Positions 34,662 to 46,094 of a stretch of DNA of 64,000 bases are shown piece after piece. Under the pieces are notes generated by a model. That model was not told the origin of the DNA, did no database searches, and was given only the letters and a program-made list of their open reading frames with translations. The first letter of the stretch is position 1; each line of letters starts with the position of its first letter. The translations under genes and the position numbers were made by a program. Source of the stretch: Flaccisagitta enflata (taxonomy: Eukaryota > Chaetognatha > Sagittoidea > Aphragmophora); the NCBI GenBank assembly GCA_965153355.1, contig OZ231127.1, forward strand, positions 18,786,001-18,850,000. The letters are read 5' to 3'.

Positions 34662-35653
34662 TTTTTTTATAAGCACCTCGTTTATAAGCACGCCAAGCCT
34701 CAGATATAGGGAAAATTCAAGCACATTACTAAGCACGCTCCAGGCTGAGAAAAAAAAATTTTTTTGAATCTCTAAGAATATGTTTTTGGTGGAAATTCGC
34801 TAAAACCAATGGAGACTTTAATAGAAATTGAAATTATCTATAATATCAATCTGTCAGTACATTTAGGATTTTGATACTAGTACTAGTGGTAGTACTAGAA
34901 GAAATAATTGAATTTCTAAAAATGTATTTAAGAATATTAATGCTTAAACACTGTTGTTACCGTATTTTCTCCATAAAGCGCCCCCCCTCCAAAAAGCGCC
35001 CCCCCCCATTGTTTTTCTTAGTGTCACACTCTTCAGAAAAGACTTGCATAGAAATACAAAGTAAAACGATGTAAAAACACAACACAATGAGCTATTTTCA
35101 CTGACTTACTAACAGATATATGCTATTTCAAGTCAAATTTCGCATTTTGATTGCCTTTCATGAAAAAGATGGATCGAATAATAGTTTATCTTCAATACAA
35201 AGGGGGCGCTATTTGGAGGGTTAAAAAGCAAAGTCATATTTCAATTTCAAAAGCGCCCGGGGCGCTTTTTAGAGAAAATACGGTAATAAGAACTAATTGC
35301 TATAACAAGGACCACCAAAAAATAATAATATATTATGATACTAAATAACACTAAAAATCTAAAAAAAGTATATATCAAATCAAGATACTGATCTCATCCC
35401 ATGGTTTATATAAGAGTAGGACAACGTCAGTGAAAGATACAAAATACATTCATTACTGTAATTTATACTATACTTTATTCTATACTATACAATACTCTAT
35501 GCTATACCCTACTGTGTACTTTGTTCTTTACTAAATAGGATAATTACCAAACGATATGTGATAAGCACGTATTTAAGCACATTTCACCCTCGAAAATGAG
35601 ATTTTGCTAAGCACGCTCAGCCTCAGCCAAAATGCGTGCTTATAGAAAAAAAA
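34662..35653. mobile_element. Possible 1-kb inverted-repeat element starting TATAAGCAC
   Basis: TTTTATAAGCACCTCG on the left and GCGTGCTTATAGAAAA on the right are inverse. Secondary AAGCACGC motifs with CCTCAG follow inside both ends (GCACGCCAAGCCTCAG; GCACGCTCAGCCTCAG). The interior is AT-rich with no gene and carries a nested MITE. It begins 33 bases after the XKR-like stop codon, so it may lie in that gene's 3' untranslated region. Confidence 0.55.
34960..35283. mobile_element. 324-bp MITE, CCGTATTTTCTC ends, TA-flanked
   Basis: CCGTATTTTCTCCATAAAGC on the left and GCGCTTTTTAGAGAAAATACGG on the right are inverse, with TA on each side. Several AAAGCGCCCC motifs lie near both ends (AAAAAGCGCCCCCCC; AAAAGCGCCCGGGGCGC). 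It is nested inside the TATAAGCAC element. TTA/TAA flanks would also fit a Harbinger-type insertion. Confidence 0.75.
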
Positions 35654-36189
35654 AAGTGTATGTTATGGATATTGATATAATGGATACCAAATACCCAGGC
35701 GTTGATGTAGCATTTTGTTTAGCGTGCTCGCCGGGCACGCTCCCCAATATTTTACCGTGCTTGATAGTGAAAGAGCGTGCCCGGATTTTAACCTTGTTTT
35801 CCAATTTGACATCGACTCCACTATGCAAACTCTTATTGCAATATTCAATAACGAAATGTATGTGCTTTTTCAAGATCGTGATTTCCTAATAAAAATTGTC
35901 AAATCATGGTAACTTTCAAACCACTTTCAAGACCAGATGGGCATGTTTGATCATCCTATCCCAACACTAAAAATCCATGAAAAAAGACTTAAGGAATGGA
36001 TGAATGAATTGAAGAATGAATAATGCGATGTGATCCAAGGCGAAAGTCTGCCGTGGGTAAAACTGGCCATTCATGTGGCCCGATAAAACGCGATTATCAT
36101 GAGTAGAAACAGACCCTTAGTGTGGGCTAAGGGGGGGGGGGGAATACAAGGTGTGTCTCATCATCTTACAGCAATTTGAATGCTTTTTT
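35654..36189. other. Unassigned sequence
   Basis: Short frames only. CGGGCACGC and its inverse GCGTGCCCGG around 35729-35788 form a loose 60-bp hairpin. No gene. Confidence 0.35.
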
Positions 36190-36706
36190 GGGCAGCGGCC
36201 CCAAAGGGCTGATGTCCTGTAGGATTCAGGGGTGAATTTCCAGACGTCTGTCCATCCTTCCATCCTTCCATGCTTCTGTCTGTCTGTCTGTCCCCCCAAG
36301 ACTGGGCCCCACATCTGGGCCTCAAATCAGCACTCTCAGGCCTGATTTTGGCCCTCAAAGCCCTAGAATTAGCCCTCGTAACCGTCAATTTGGCTCTCCA
36401 GCGTCCAGACCTCAAATCTGCCCTCCAGACCTCAAATCAGCTCTTCAGGCCTCAAATATGCCCTTTCAGCTGCAAGCCTCCCCCCCTCAAATTTGCTCTA
36501 TAGGATTAAGATCTGCCCTTGATAACCTCAATCAGTCTTCTTAAGCCTCATATATTCCCCCTCAGGATGTCTGGAAATTCACCCCAGTGTTCTACAGGAC
36601 ATCGGCCCTTTGGAGCCACTGCCCTGCCCTCGCTCCACTACTTCACTTGATCACTCCAAGCAGGGCATCAGTTACCGCTGACCATGTGCGATCCTTGGAT
36701 GACTAG
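36190..36706 (-). mobile_element. GCTGCCC-family element D
   Basis: The left edge is GGGCAGCGGCCCCAAAGGGC after a T-run, with GATGTCCTGTAGGATTCAGG and GTGAATTTCCAGACGTCTGT, all mirrored at 36560-36630. The core has loose repeats of CCTCAAATC.GCCCTC.AGG. The right end has GGGCATCAGTTACCGCTGAC, the mini-hairpin ATCC-TT-GGAT, and GACTAG before T. It represents the third subfamily of ends. Confidence 0.8.
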
Positions 36707-36756
36707 TTAACTCTTATAAGCAATAAAGGCGTGCCATGAACAGTTGAGCACATATA

Positions 36757-36926
36757 CAGTTAAACCACGCTCCAACGGATTTCAAGGGATGAACAAGTTT
36801 TATCTGTAATAGACGGAATTCAGTTTGTGCCAACATGGGAAATAAAAGAAAACTAGTTGAAGGGACCATGAATTTTTGTCTGTTACATTCCGTTGCTGAT
36901 GGATCCGTTAGAGCGGGGTTCAACTG
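36757..36926. mobile_element. 170-bp pogo/Tigger-like MITE
   Basis: CAGTTAAACCACGCTCCAAC on the left mirrors GTTAGAGCGGGGTTCAACTG on the right. TA precedes the left end. Interior TGTAATAGACGGAATTCAG and CTGTTACATTCCGTTG are also inverse. It is similar in style to the element at 59054-59229. Confidence 0.7.
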
Positions 36927-37101
36927 AACCTCCATGCTTTTTGGAAATGGAAATCCATTTAAAGTCGCTAAAGTGGCCAAAAGAGTGATTTCTGAGCTTC
37001 CTGCTCCTGCCAGAGTTCCTGCTCATAGGCGTACTGCTTATTGGTTTATCCTGCCTTATGACCGAATCCTGGTCATAGTAAATTTCCCATCATGCGAAAG
37101 A

Positions 37102-37220
37102 AACAAGGCAAGATACACGGCTACCCAAGTCGCGTGCGAGTGGGCAGGGGCAGTGATAAAAAGGCTTACCAAGTATTTGGACAGGGGCAGTAATGAAAGA
37201 CAGACAGACATAGTAGATTA
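37102..37220 (-). mobile_element. GTCGCG-family element, copy 8
   Basis: AACAAGGCAAGATACACGGC, CCCAAGTCGCGTGCGAGTGG, GCAGGGGCAGTGATAAAAAG and GACAGACAGACA are seen. The palindromic end is missing. Confidence 0.7.
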
Positions 37221-37499
37221 ACCCAAAACATTTAACATGATTATCAAAAAGCCCAATAAGGCAATGATGCGTCCAGACTGTGTCCCCGCCTGTATTGAAT
37301 TTGGAACAAAACATATCACATACATGGAGAGACAATCAGACAGATGAAAAGACTTGAATAGCAAAGGAGCCTCTCAAGACACACGTCTAAAAACAGAATT
37401 TAGATTTCACTCGAAGAAGAAATCTTAATCAACTCATCCCCCACCCTTCCCCCACTTCCGATTTTCTTAACACTACTCTTCGACTTTGCATTTACTTTT

Positions 37500-38089
37500 G
37501 GGCAGCGGCCCCAAAGTGCCGATGTCCTAAGAATACAGGGGTGAATTTCAAGATGTCCATCTGTCCATCCGTCCGTCTGTCTATATGTTTCCCCCACGGA
37601 CCCTTTCAGGCTGAAAACTCAGCCCTCTTTGGCCCAAAATTCAGCCCTCTTAAGCCCAAGAGCAGCCCTCTCAGGTCCAAAATTAGCTCTCTCAATCCCC
37701 AAATCAGCCCACTAAGGCCCTTAATCAGCCCTATTGGGCCCAAGATCAACCATTTCAGGCCAAAAATCAGCCGTCTCAAACCTAAAACTTGTTCACTTGA
37801 GTCTCACTTCAGCCTTCAAAAAAACCCTCTCAGGTCGTTGATCTGCCCTCATCTCTGATCTCATTTTAGCCCTTGGACCCTCCAAATCAGACCCAACATG
37901 CCTCATAACTGCGCTTCAATCAATCAAATCAGCCCTTAAATATGCCTGCTCAGGATGTCTGGAAATTCACTCCTGTGTCCTACACAACATCAGTCCTTTG
38001 GCGCCGCTGCCCTGCTCTCACTCTATTTCTTCAGCTGATCACTCCAAGCAGTGCATAGGGTATCGCTGACCATGTGCGATCCTTGGATG

Positions 38090-38094
<5 letters not shown>
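37500..38094 (-). mobile_element. GCTGCCC-family element E
   Basis: Sister of element D: GGGCAGCGGCCCCAAAGTGC start after ACTTTT, CAGGGGTGAATTTCAAGATG arm mirrored near 37950-37980, and a core of diverged CAGCCCTCT.AGGCCCAAAA repeats. The right end is TGACCATGTGCGATCCTTGG, ATGACTAG, followed directly by (GT)n. Confidence 0.8.
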
Positions 38095-38186
<92 letters not shown>

Positions 38187-38190
38187 TGTG
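38093..38190. repeat. (GT)n microsatellite
   Basis: About 90 bases of GT beginning at the last bases of GCTGCCC element E. Confidence 0.95.
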
Positions 38191-38414
38191 TAGGTGAGAG
38201 GGGGGTAGGGGGTGGGAGTTTAGTGAGGCTAGGGGTGGGATGCCCCTGTCCAAGCGTACGCAACGATATTGTGACCCCGTGTCACTTGTTTTGTTTTCGT
38301 CTTATTTGAAATTTGTTTACGTGCCACGAGAGAACTCTGGAAAAGTCAGGATTTGAAAATTTCAGGCATCTCTAGCTGTCTGATGTGGCGTCGCCTTCTA
38401 AAGGAGGGTTGAAC

Positions 38415-38530
38415 TGGTGGTGGTGGTGGTGATGAATGCCACTGGTGGTGGTGGTGGTGGTGGTGGTGGTGGTGGTGGTGGTGGTGGTGGTGGTGGTGGT
38501 GGTGGTGGTGGTGGTGGTGGTGGTGGTGAA
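38415..38530. repeat. (GGT)n trinucleotide tract
   Basis: About 115 bases of GGT with one GATGAATGCCACT interruption. It reads as poly-His on the minus strand, but no gene context supports that. Confidence 0.95.
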
Positions 38531-38631
38531 GGCCACTAGTGGTGGCGGTGATAAATGCCACTGGTGGTAGGAAATCTGAGATTGGCTGTTGTGGCGTCGT
38601 CTTTAAAAGGAGGGGGTGATGGTGATGTGTG

Positions 38632-39666
38632 CCGCGCACATGTGTCTGACAGCCAATCCAGGGTGAGAATGACATTACCCTGGGTTTTTCTGTAGTTTTG
38701 CAATGCTCATGTGTGTACAATTCAAGAACAATCAAGTCGGAAATGTTCCCTGGAGGGATTTTTGAGTAATTCTCAAAATCAGAAAAAATTAGACCCATTT
38801 TCAATGCAGATTCTACTGGGGTGTGTTTATGTAGGTTTAATACAGTTTGCCTGGATATAGAGCCTTTTCGGTCCTATTAGTCTTGTACTAAGTGTTACAT
38901 TGCTCATTTGTTTGGGCCATGGTAGCTTGGTCCACTGGAGGCAGATACTTAACCTTAGAGATTGTTGCCTTCTATTCTGGTTAGTCTTTGCCAGGTCTCA
39001 GGCCTGTTTTTAATCTATGGTCGTTGGACCTTAATTTCTGCCTTTTTGATACAAATATAGATATATCAATATCTTACATGGACTTATGCATTTTCGTCGT
39101 AGTAATTGGAGTTAATACTACATATGTATTATATACTAAATGGTATAGGCCTGTCCGACCCTATACTAATGAGGTGTGCATTCAAGCTGATAATTTTGTC
39201 AGGTAAGCATCTTATTTTGTTTGTCTTTAATAAAGGATAGTTGTGAGCAATCCGGAGTAAACACCATTGAAAGCTTGCAAGGCTTTCATCCTTTGTAAAT
39301 TGGAGAATTCTGGCCTCCCTTTTGTAAGGGCAATGTTGTTTCAACTTTCATAGCAACTTTGCTAATATCTACATTTACTCAATTTTTGATTCCATATTGT
39401 TAATCTAGGCAAAATTCCCTTTCATTTGATAGGTCGCACTCTTTACTTTTGCAAAGAATTGAATTTTTCATTTTTTGAGTCACAGAGATTACAACCACCT
39501 TTTCTGTGGACGAAAAATCGTTTTTTGTTTATTTTTCAAAAATCCCCCCAGGGAAGATTTGCAACTCGACTGTTCTTGTATCATACACATATGAGCATAG
39601 CAAAACTACAGTAATGCAATGTCATTTACACCCTGGATTGGCTGTCAGACACATGTGCACGGGTGG
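38632..39666. mobile_element. 1-kb foldback element
   Basis: TGTGTCTGACAGCCAATCCA at about 38641 is mirrored by TGGATTGGCTGTCAGACACA at about 39632. Inward, GTAGTTTTGCAATGCTCATG and TCCCTGGAGGGATTTTTGA are mirrored by CATATGAGCATAGCAAAACTAC and AAAAATCCCCCCAGGGA. AATCTGAGATTGGCTG (38571) and AATCTCAGATTGGCTG (39720) suggest further homology outside. No coding region. Confidence 0.75.
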
Positions 39667-41160
39667 TGGTAAATATGAGGATGTCAGGGGTGTTGGCGAA
39701 TGGATGTACTGATGGGGGCAATCTCAGATTGGCTGGAGGTGTAGTAGAAAAGAGATTATTGTGACGGTTAAAAGTGGCTACGTAGTTAGGTTTGAAGTTC
39801 TGGGTAATCTGGGGTTGGCTGTGGGGGTTCGGTCGTCACGTCAGTGGCAGTGACAGTGAAGTGGTGTCTGTTACTTTGGGTAAAAAGTAGCTGGCTACGG
39901 CTGAGGAGTGGGTAATGACTTTCAAATTAGGGGGATAGTGATGGTGGTGGACCACTGATGGTGTGATGTGGGTTAGTGGCGGAAGAATAAACGATGAAAG
40001 CCCAATTTTTCATAAAAGGACGATGAGGAAAAAAATGTTCCTTACCTAAAAATGTGTAAAAACACTATCTCTCATCGATCTCTTTGAGGCCGATGCACAA
40101 GAGGTTAAAAAAAAGCCGAAAATTAATACTGTTGAAGCTGGAAGCCTCCATCAAAATTTTCGGAAATTGCATGAACCTGTGAAACAAAAAACAAAAGAGA
40201 TATGGAGAAAAAGAATTTGGGGAAAGATTAAAAAAGGGAAAATAAGTTCTGAAAAAATAAATCTGGCAACTGAGTCTTTTAATGTCTGCCTTCTTTAAAC
40301 GAATTGGTTTTAAATTTAAAAACCAATTAAACGATGAAAAAAGATTGTGAGTGTACACAAGAGGAGCCACTCCTCCTAGCCTTTACTCCCCTTTCACGGC
40401 CCCTCGGGACCTGCGTGCTTTTTCCATGTTTTTGTTTCAATTTCCTAATTTTGAAGGAACGTGATTTACCAAGCTAAGCTCACACATTTATCTAAGACTT
40501 GGAAAGGCCGGGTTTCGCCCTCGGCCTCAGAGTTTTGGACAAGCTGGGCTCAATTGGGGTCAATTGAGGCCCATGTCGGGACGAAATTTAGACCAAGACA
40601 CGTGGGGTTCAGGTAGGGGGCCAGGTAGGGGCCAGATAGGAGCCATGTCTTTCAAAATACATGTATATCGTAAAGAATTTGGACGACACTTCTACCAAGT
40701 ACCAGCTAGAAGAAAAAGACAAGAGCTCGGGACTGGTCTTTAATCCGGACGACAGATTTGATAAGACAAAAATCTTCATCGATACTCTACCTGTATGTGC
40801 AGAGTAAAAAATTGCGTTAGAAGTGAAATAACTTATGGGCCAATAAGGGGGTTCATTGATGCAGGTATCGTAGCTAAGGGGTAATTAATGAGAGGATGTC
40901 GGCGGATACTACGTAGTGAGCGAATATGTCTACCGGCGATTTTGAGGCCGTAACCATGTAACGATTCATTCAAAAAAATGCTCACACAAATAAAGCGAGG
41001 TTTTGTGAAGTTTCGTACCCCATGCGGGTTATCTTATCCAGAGGGCACGAAAGCAGGTTTTTGCCTCATTTCATTCGTTTCTTGATTGAACCAATTTCTA
41101 GGAAGTCAAATTTGTTGCGATAAAATGGAGCAGAATGCGTTTTTGTTCTCGATAGTTCTG
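39667..41160. other. Unassigned sequence
   Basis: No supported exon. G-rich, GGTG-type sequence lies at 39660-39970, AT-rich sequence at 39990-40340, and a mixed stretch at 40380-41090 with CAATTGGGGTCAATTGAGGC repetition. A diverged host gene exon cannot be excluded. Confidence 0.3.
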
Positions 41161-41470
41161 AATTTATCTCTGTGTGTTAGTCTGTCTTTTTATTTGTCTA
41201 GCTGTCTGTCTGAGTCGCGGTCTGTCTGTCTGTCTGCATGCCTGTTTGTTTTTCTGTTTGTCGTTATCTCTGTCTGGATCGTCTGTTTGTCTATCTCTGT
41301 GTAAAACTGTTAGTGTAAAACTGGCAGTGTGTCGGTTCATTTCTATTCATATCTACATCTCCCTCTTCTGTTTGTCGTTATCTCTGTCTGGATCGTCTGT
41401 TAGTCTATCTCTGTGTAAAACTGGCAGTATAAAACTGGCAGTGTAAAACTGACAGTGTGTCAGTTCATTT
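41161..41470. repeat. Duplicated CTGTCTGGATCGTCTGTT block and GTGTAAAACTG repeats
   Basis: GTCGTTATCTCTGTCTGGAT plus CGTCTGTT is repeated at about 41260 and 41372. GTGTAAAACTGGCAGT-type units recur six times at 41300-41460. Confidence 0.75.
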
Positions 41471-41511
41471 TTATTCGTGTCTATATCTACCTCTTCATCT
41501 ACTCTCCATCG

Positions 41512-41830
41512 CCTCTTCTGTTTCTTGTTCTTGTTCTTTTTGTTCTTCTTGTTCTTCTTGTTCTTCTTGTTCTTCTTGTTCTTCTATATCTCTTTCTCTT
41601 TCTTTTTCTTTTTCTTTTTCTTTTTCTTTTTCTTTTTCTTTTTCTTTTTCTTTTTCTTTTTCTCTTTCTTTTTCTATTTCTTTTTCTTTTCTTTTTCTTT
41701 TTTTTTTCTTCTTCTTCTTTTCTTCTTCTCCTTCTTCTTCTTCTCCTTCTTCTTTTTATTCTTCTTCATCTTCTTCGTTTTGCTCTTCTCCTTCATTATC
41801 TTCTTCATTCGTCTATTCTTCTACTCCCAA
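41512..41830. repeat. Pyrimidine-rich TTCTTG / (CTTTTT)n / CTTCTT tract
   Basis: TTCTTGTTC repeats, then CTTTTT repeats at about 41590-41690, then CTTCTT-type sequence. Long Phe/Ser/Leu frames over it are repeat products. Confidence 0.9.
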
Positions 41831-42057
41831 ATTTGGTTAGCAAAGAAAGCAAAGCAAAGAAAGCGAAATTTAAAGAATAAGAAAAAATTCCTCATTAACC
41901 CAGAAAGTGAAACTCTTTTCCTCTCCTTCCTTCCTTCGTTGTTTCGCCTGCTTCCTGGTAAGAATTGTTTCCTCTTTTCTCGTTTCTCTCTTTTTTCTCT
42001 CTTCCCTCAAGATCCGATATCTAACCTGCCCTTGATTAACTTTCCTTTTCTTTTTTC

Positions 42058-42169
<112 letters not shown>

Positions 42170-42280
42170 CTTAATCTCGACGCAACCAGTTCGCGCGATT
42201 AACTTCATTAAAACTTCTTTTCCCAGGCGTTTCTCTGCGCCGCAGCCGCCACCGGCAACAAAAGTCGATACGTTCGAAAA

Positions 42281-42282
42281 AG

Positions 42283-42341
<59 letters not shown>

Positions 42342-42365
42342 AATAAAGAAAGAAAAGAAAGAAAG
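42281..42365. repeat. (AAAG)n microsatellite
   Basis: Tetranucleotide GAAA repeats with one AAAT interruption. Confidence 0.95.
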
Positions 42366-42536
42366 GAGATCTTATGAAATTTTTAAAAATCCAAAATGAA
42401 AATCAAAACACTAATTGATGAATTATGAAAACAAGCAACTATGGAGCGAAAAAGAGAGCGAGTGGAAGGGGGGAGGGGGAGGGGAAGGGCAAATGTAGCA
42501 ATATCGAGACAGAATGAACGGCTAGAAAGAAAAACC

Positions 42537-42801
42537 CAGGCCTGTGTATGATTGAGTTTTCCCCCCCCCCCCCCTCCCGGCGGAAAGAAAATTTGGGGAA
42601 AAAAAACTTTTGACAGTACCAAGTCACAAGAACTAGTTGGTAAAACACAATTTTACACTATCTAAACCACTACTACACTGTTTTGAAGCTTTATGGTAAA
42701 GAAAATCATAGATTTTAATATGCAACGCGTCGCATCGCGGGGAAAAAAATCAAAGGCAGGGGGGGAAATCAAAAGCGACTCGATTATCATATACACCCCT
42801 G
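42537..42801 (+). mobile_element. hAT-type MITE (CAGGCCTGTATAT family), copy 2
   Basis: CAGGCCTGTGTATGATTGAG at the left and GATTATCATATACACCCCTG at the right. Both are flanked by GAAAAACC, a perfect 8-bp target duplication. The interior matches the copy at 16406-17414 (AAATTTGGGGAAAAAAAACT, CAACGCGTCGCATCGCGGGG). Confidence 0.9.
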
Positions 42802-42957
42802 GAAAAACCACAACCCAAAATCATGAAAAAATTGTTGTACCGCATCTATGTTGGTTGGTCTTTTGACAAATGTTAGAGCGCAATTATCCATCTTTTAAAG
42901 GCAGGGCGCTGTTATGGAGCCGAGGTCCTACTGTTAGTTTTAATACTTTTCGCCATC

Positions 42958-43125
42958 AGTTGCGTGCTATGCCATTGGTCTATCAGTCCGACTATCTGTG
43001 TATCTGAATGTTACAATTGTTGATCTAGAGCGGATTTTGCTAGCTACAACAGCCAAAGTGCTCATTTCGCCTTCAGCACTACCCCTGCCCACTTGCACGC
43101 AACTATAGTGGCCTTGTACATCCAA
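42958..43125 (+). mobile_element. GTCGCG-family element, copy 9, diverged
   Basis: CAGTTGCGTGCTATGCC, GTCCGACTATCTGTGTATCT, CAGCACTACCCCTGCCCACT, TGCACGCAACTATAGTGGCC and TTGTA are seen. The palindrome is damaged, and CGACT has become CAACT at both ends. Confidence 0.65.
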
Positions 43126-43179
43126 TCTTGATGCTTGTATTGCCTGCCTCATTTTTCAGTTTTTAGGTAAGCCATAGCA

Positions 43180-43242
43180 CCTCTATAAGAGCCTCTGTCT
43201 GTCGGTCGGTTGGTCGGTCGGTCGGTTGGTCGGTCAAGCTCG
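43180..43242 (+). repeat. (GGTC/GGTT)n tract after CTCTATAAGAG
   Basis: CACCTCTATAAGAGCCTCTG then TCGGTCGGTTGGTCGGTCGG. It is a fragment related to the GTCGCG family; similar CTCTATAAGAG starts occur at 6121, 46220 (inverse) and 56385 (inverse). Confidence 0.6.
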
Positions 43243-43798
43243 AATGAGAAATCGCAGAAAATGTTTAGAATCACTTGAAAACGCGGTTCCATCATTCATG
43301 TTACTCGTCATTTCATTCATTATCGTATTCATCAACGGTTAGGTTTGATAGAGCTTGGTATAGCTATAGGTATAACTATAGGTCTGGGAACCTCCTAATA
43401 GTCCTAAGATACTTGGTACTAAGACTTGTTAGTCCTAGAGTCTACTAGGCCTAAGACTAATTAGTCCTAAGGTTTTTTATTCCTAGGGTTTACTAGTCCT
43501 AAAGCACTTGACATAGGAGGGTCAGATAGTCCTAAGTTTGGGGTGTATAAGTCCTAAAAGCAGGGTCTATTAGTGCTAAGGTCTACTAGTCCTAAACAAA
43601 TAAGTGGGTCCTCTGGTCCTAAGAGGAGGGTCTTATAGTCCTAAAAGCAAAAGTTATGCTGGCTGACACTGAACATTTCTTGTGCAAGGGTTTACTAGTC
43701 CTAAAGAAAAATGCTGAGATCAAATATCTAGTTGAATGACTGACATGGTAAGTCCTAAAAAAAAGGCCCACTAGTCCTAATAACCAAATCTTCAATTT

Positions 43799-44132
43799 AC
43801 AGTCAATGGACAATATACTATAGATGTATTTATCATAACATTAACTTTGATTTTATTTCTTGATAAAAGATAAGATAATGTATGAAATAACTTGGGATTT
43901 GAATTACAGCTTACTGTAATTTTACTAAAAGTGTTAATGCTAGCTGTAATGTAAGCACAACTGGTTGTTAATTATAGCCTGCATTAACATTTTAATTTAT
44001 CACTATCAGTTAACAGCTAAATGTAATCACAACCACCGATCATTGCATATGATAATTTGCTGATTTTCAAGAAGTCAGATCTGAAGTAATGGTATGATAT
44101 ACATACTAAAAAATGTTTCGTCCATTGACTGT
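43799..44132. mobile_element. ACAGTCAA foldback MITE inside the palindrome array
   Basis: ACAGTCAATGGACAATATAC on the left and CGTCCATTGACTGT on the right are inverse. The interior has the ATTACAGCTTACTGTAAT and ACAACTGGTTGTTAATTA style of the element at 55652-56180. Confidence 0.7.
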
Positions 44133-44611
44133 TTAGGAGTAGTAAACCCTGTAACAGGGTGTACTAGTTTTAAATATTTGAGTCGCCCTTTCTTGATTAG
44201 GACTAACAAACCCATAACTAGGGTCTAGTAGTCCTAAAAATGAGATTGACTTACAAGTACAAAATCTTTAATTTAAGACTAGTGAACCCTGTAACAGGGT
44301 CTACTAGTCCTAAATACTAGATGTGCCTTTTACTTATTTAGGACTAGTAAACCCTGTGACAGGGTCTACTAGTCCTAAATATTTGATTTCTCCCTTTCTT
44401 ATTTAGGACTAGTAAACCCTGTGACAGGGTCTACTAGTCCTAAATATTTGATTTCCCCCTTTTTTATTTAGGATTAGTAAACCCTGTGACAGGGTCTATT
44501 AGACCTAAATACTTGATCTGCCCTTTCTTGATTAGGACTAACAAATCCTTAGCCAGGTTTTATTAGTCCTAATAGTAAGATAGATTTACAGACACAATAT
44601 CTTCAATTTTC

Positions 44612-44738
44612 AGTCAATGGATAAAACACTATAAGTGTATCTATCTGATTAATTTATATAATATTTTAAAAATTTTCAAGAAGTTGGACCAAAGATAATG
44701 GCATGATAAATACACCTATGTTTTGTCAATTGACTTTT
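44612..44738. mobile_element. Short internally deleted ACAGTCAA MITE
   Basis: TCAGTCAATGGATAAAACAC left and TATGTTTTGTCAATTGACTT right, about 127 bp, in the same array. Confidence 0.6.
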
Positions 44739-45235
44739 TAGGACTAGTAAACCTTGTTACAGGGTCTACTGGTCCTAAATGCTTGATTTGTCCTTTTTGA
44801 TTAGGACTAACAAACCTTTAGCCAAGGTCTATTAGTCCTAATATGAGATCAATTCTCAAGCAGAAAATCTTTAATTTAGGACTAGTAAACCCTGTGGCAG
44901 GGTCTACTAGTCCTAATTACATGATTTGCCTTTTACTTATTTAGGACTAGTAAACCCTGTGACAGGGTCTACTAGTCCTAGATGGGATCACTCAACCACA
45001 GGGGTGTATATCAGCTATCAGTTAGGACTAGTAGACCTCCTCCCTTAGGACTAGTGGGCCCTAGGACTACTTGACCTTAGGACTGAGAAACCTTTACTTT
45101 AGGACTATCAGACCCTCCTTATTTATTCCCTTTAGGACTAGTCAACCTTGTTATTAGGACTAGTAAACCCTAGTACTAATAGACTCTAGGACTACTAGAC
45201 CTTAGGACAATTAGACCCTAGGATCGTATTCATCA

Positions 45236-45652
45236 ACGGTTAGGTTTGATAGAGCTTGGTATAGCTATAGGTATAACTATAGGTCTGATAGAGCTCGGGA
45301 TAGATCTAGGAATTCGTGTTTCTCGTCATGTCATTCATTATCATATTCATCTACGGTTAGGTTGATAAAGCTTGGGATAAGTCTGATAGAGCTCGGGATC
45401 TAGGTCTAACAATTAATAACGCCAGGTGCACCGTCTTGGCCCGTGTATCCGGCCTTGTTTTCATACATTTTTGTTCTTTTTTTTCTTTCATCCGGTATGG
45501 TCCAATTTCGTTAGGCGCGATTTTGAATTAAAATCGGCGATTTTTGCAATTTCTCGTTAAAATTTGAGACGCGAAAGTCAAAAGAGTCAGAAATGCCTTT
45601 CAAATTGGAAGCCAAATTATCAGAAATTGCTTTCAACTATGAAACCGATCTC

Positions 45653-45688
<36 letters not shown>

Positions 45689-45776
45689 ATAGACAAACCG
45701 ACACACCCACATTAAGGTTCTAGACTAGACTCATAGACAGGTGCACTGATACACAAGCATAGACATATCGAGAATG
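45236..45776. other. Flanking repeat, GTCGCG-family 3' fragment and short (GA)n
   Basis: 45237-45292 repeats 43330-43385. 45430-45460 has CCCGTGTATCCGGCCTTGTT, the far end of a GTCGCG-family element. 45659-45686 is (GA)n. No gene is seen. Confidence 0.6.
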
Positions 45777-46094
45777 CAGGGGTGTATATTATTGAGTAGC
45801 TTTTGATTTTTTTCCCCCCCTGCCTTTTGTTTTTTTTCTTGCGACGCGTCGTGTTTCGTTTTTATATCTATGATTTTCTTCCCCATATAGCAATAAAACA
45901 ATGTAGTTAAGGTTTAAATTGTGATGAATTGTGCTTTGCTAATTGTGTTTTATGATTTGGTACTGTCAAAAGTTATATTTTCCCCAAATTTCCTTTTTTT
46001 CTCTTTTTCCCCCTTTGATTTCCTTCTCCATCTCCAGACCCTTTGATTTCCCCCCCCCCCACCGGGGAGGGGAAAAAAATAATATACAGGCCTG
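45777..46094 (-). mobile_element. hAT-type MITE (CAGGCCTGTATAT family), copy 3, uninterrupted
   Basis: It is inverse to the other copies: CAGGGGTGTATATTATTGAG on the left and AATATACAGGCCTG on the right. Flanks CGAGAATG and CAAGAATG agree at seven of eight bases. It keeps the internal segment around 45985-46030 that is split by GCTGCCC element A in the 16406 copy, and so serves as the empty site. Confidence 0.9.

Larger units (their letters stand above)
43370..45235. repeat. Array of small palindromes built on TTAGGACTAGT
   Basis: About 40 occurrences of TAGTCCTAA or its inverse TTAGGACTA. The most regular part (44140-44990) repeats a unit of about 75 bp in which TTAGGACTAGTAAACCCTGT and ACAGGGTCTACTAGTCCTAA face each other, a perfect hairpin. 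Spacers are AT-rich (ATATTTGATTTGCCC). Outside it, 43330-43385 and 45237-45292 are near-identical direct repeats (CATCAACGGTTAGGTTTGAT). Two MITEs of the ACAGTCAA family are inserted (43799-44132 and about 44612-44738). Confidence 0.9.

Noticed and set aside
37541-37858. 105-codon frame with repeated SPLRPKISPL-like sequence
   Set aside because: It is the minisatellite core of GCTGCCC element E and not a protein gene.
43370-45235. Regularly spaced palindromic repeats resembling a CRISPR array
   Set aside because: This is a eukaryotic context, the repeats vary in length and orientation, the spacers are themselves similar AT-rich sequence, and no cas genes are present.
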